Shown piece after piece: positions 40,759-40,918 of a stretch of DNA of 40,918 nt. This DNA is from Planctomycetota bacterium (GTDB lineage: Bacteria > Planctomycetota > Planctomycetia > Pirellulales > UBA1268). The stretch is taken from NCBI GenBank assembly GCA_018970605.1, contig JAGWWA010000010.1:1-40918 (forward strand). Reading direction: 5' to 3'. Under the pieces are notes generated by a model that saw only the letters and a program-made list of their open reading frames with translations, was not told the origin of the DNA and searched no databases. How positions within the stretch are numbered: the first letter of the stretch is position 1; every line of letters starts with the position of its first letter. Position numbers and translations under genes: made by a program.

Positions 40759-40918
40759 AACTGGGACGCGGTCTGCGCACACGCGAGAAAAACGCCACCG
40801 AAGGGGGTGCGGGGCGTTTCGAGAAAACCGCTCCGGACGCCCGGGCCGCTCCTCCCGAGGCTCACGAGTCGCTCATCGGCCGGAAGACCGTTGAGGAAGT
40901 GCCATTGACCGGGCTATC
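40759..40918 (+). mobile_element. IS91-type terminal repeat, right copy
   Basis: Follows the transposase remnant by about 40 bp, the normal place for the end of such an element. It is the direct-repeat partner of 38353-38512 and runs to the window edge, ending CCATTGACCGGGCTATC. The true outer boundary lies beyond the window. Confidence 0.75.

Overview
The window reads as a chromosomal segment of a high-GC planctomycete (Planctomycetota, probably a Pirellulales-like lineage). This rests on a fused AroD-AroE enzyme, an ImuA/ImuB/DnaE2 mutagenesis set, a beta-helix surface protein with an N-terminal motif like the planctomycete LEPR-XLL signal, a PEP-CTERM protein, tandem CoA-transferases, and many short palindromic intergenic repeats. 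The taxonomic call is inference from gene content; no rRNA or tRNA gene was seen.

Layout. (1) Positions 1-4155, plus strand: the end of an F1F0 ATP synthase operon, atpA (5' cut by the window edge), atpG, atpD, atpC. (2) 4373-6693, minus: a periplasmic BMP/PnrA-like binding protein bracketed by two copies of an 89-bp inverted-repeat element, then a serine O-acetyltransferase. (3) 19333 down to 6977, minus: a near-continuous run rpsO, pnp, a soluble NtrB-like kinase, an NtrC-like regulator, mutL, aroDE, aroK, a prepilin-peptidase-like membrane protease, an OmpA-domain lipoprotein, hisH and hisA. Most gaps are under 60 bp, and aroK overlaps the next gene by ATGA. (4) 24198 down to 19471, minus: purC, aroC, an unrecognised membrane-anchored protein and a fatty-acid desaturase. 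(5) 31283 down to 24711, minus: imuA, imuB and dnaE2 behind a near-consensus promoter. About 530 bp of repeats separate imuB from dnaE2, and the same repeat family lies downstream of dnaE2. (6) 35277 down to 31453, minus: a SEC-C protein with a frameshift, two paralogous family III CoA-transferases with a permuted-looking domain order, and a DUF2905 membrane protein. (7) 35350-40918, mostly plus: an accessory region with the beta-helix protein, a truncated polysaccharide-lyase-like fragment, two directly repeated IS91-type termini, a PEP-CTERM protein with a strong terminator, and a decayed IS91-family transposase.

How the genes work together. Core metabolism (ATP synthesis, shikimate/chorismate, histidine, purine, cysteine precursor), RNA turnover and translation (rpsO-pnp) and mismatch repair are conventional. 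The DNA-damage mutagenesis cassette is complete. The most unusual material is non-coding or mobile: three interspersed palindromic repeat families, one of which supplies stop codons to two genes, and an IS91-type structure bracketing an exported protein gene. I found no clearly new enzymatic or defence system. The best leads are the repeat families, the IS91-bracketed PEP-CTERM unit, the GAFTDA variant in the sigma-54-type regulator, and the paired permuted CoA-transferases.
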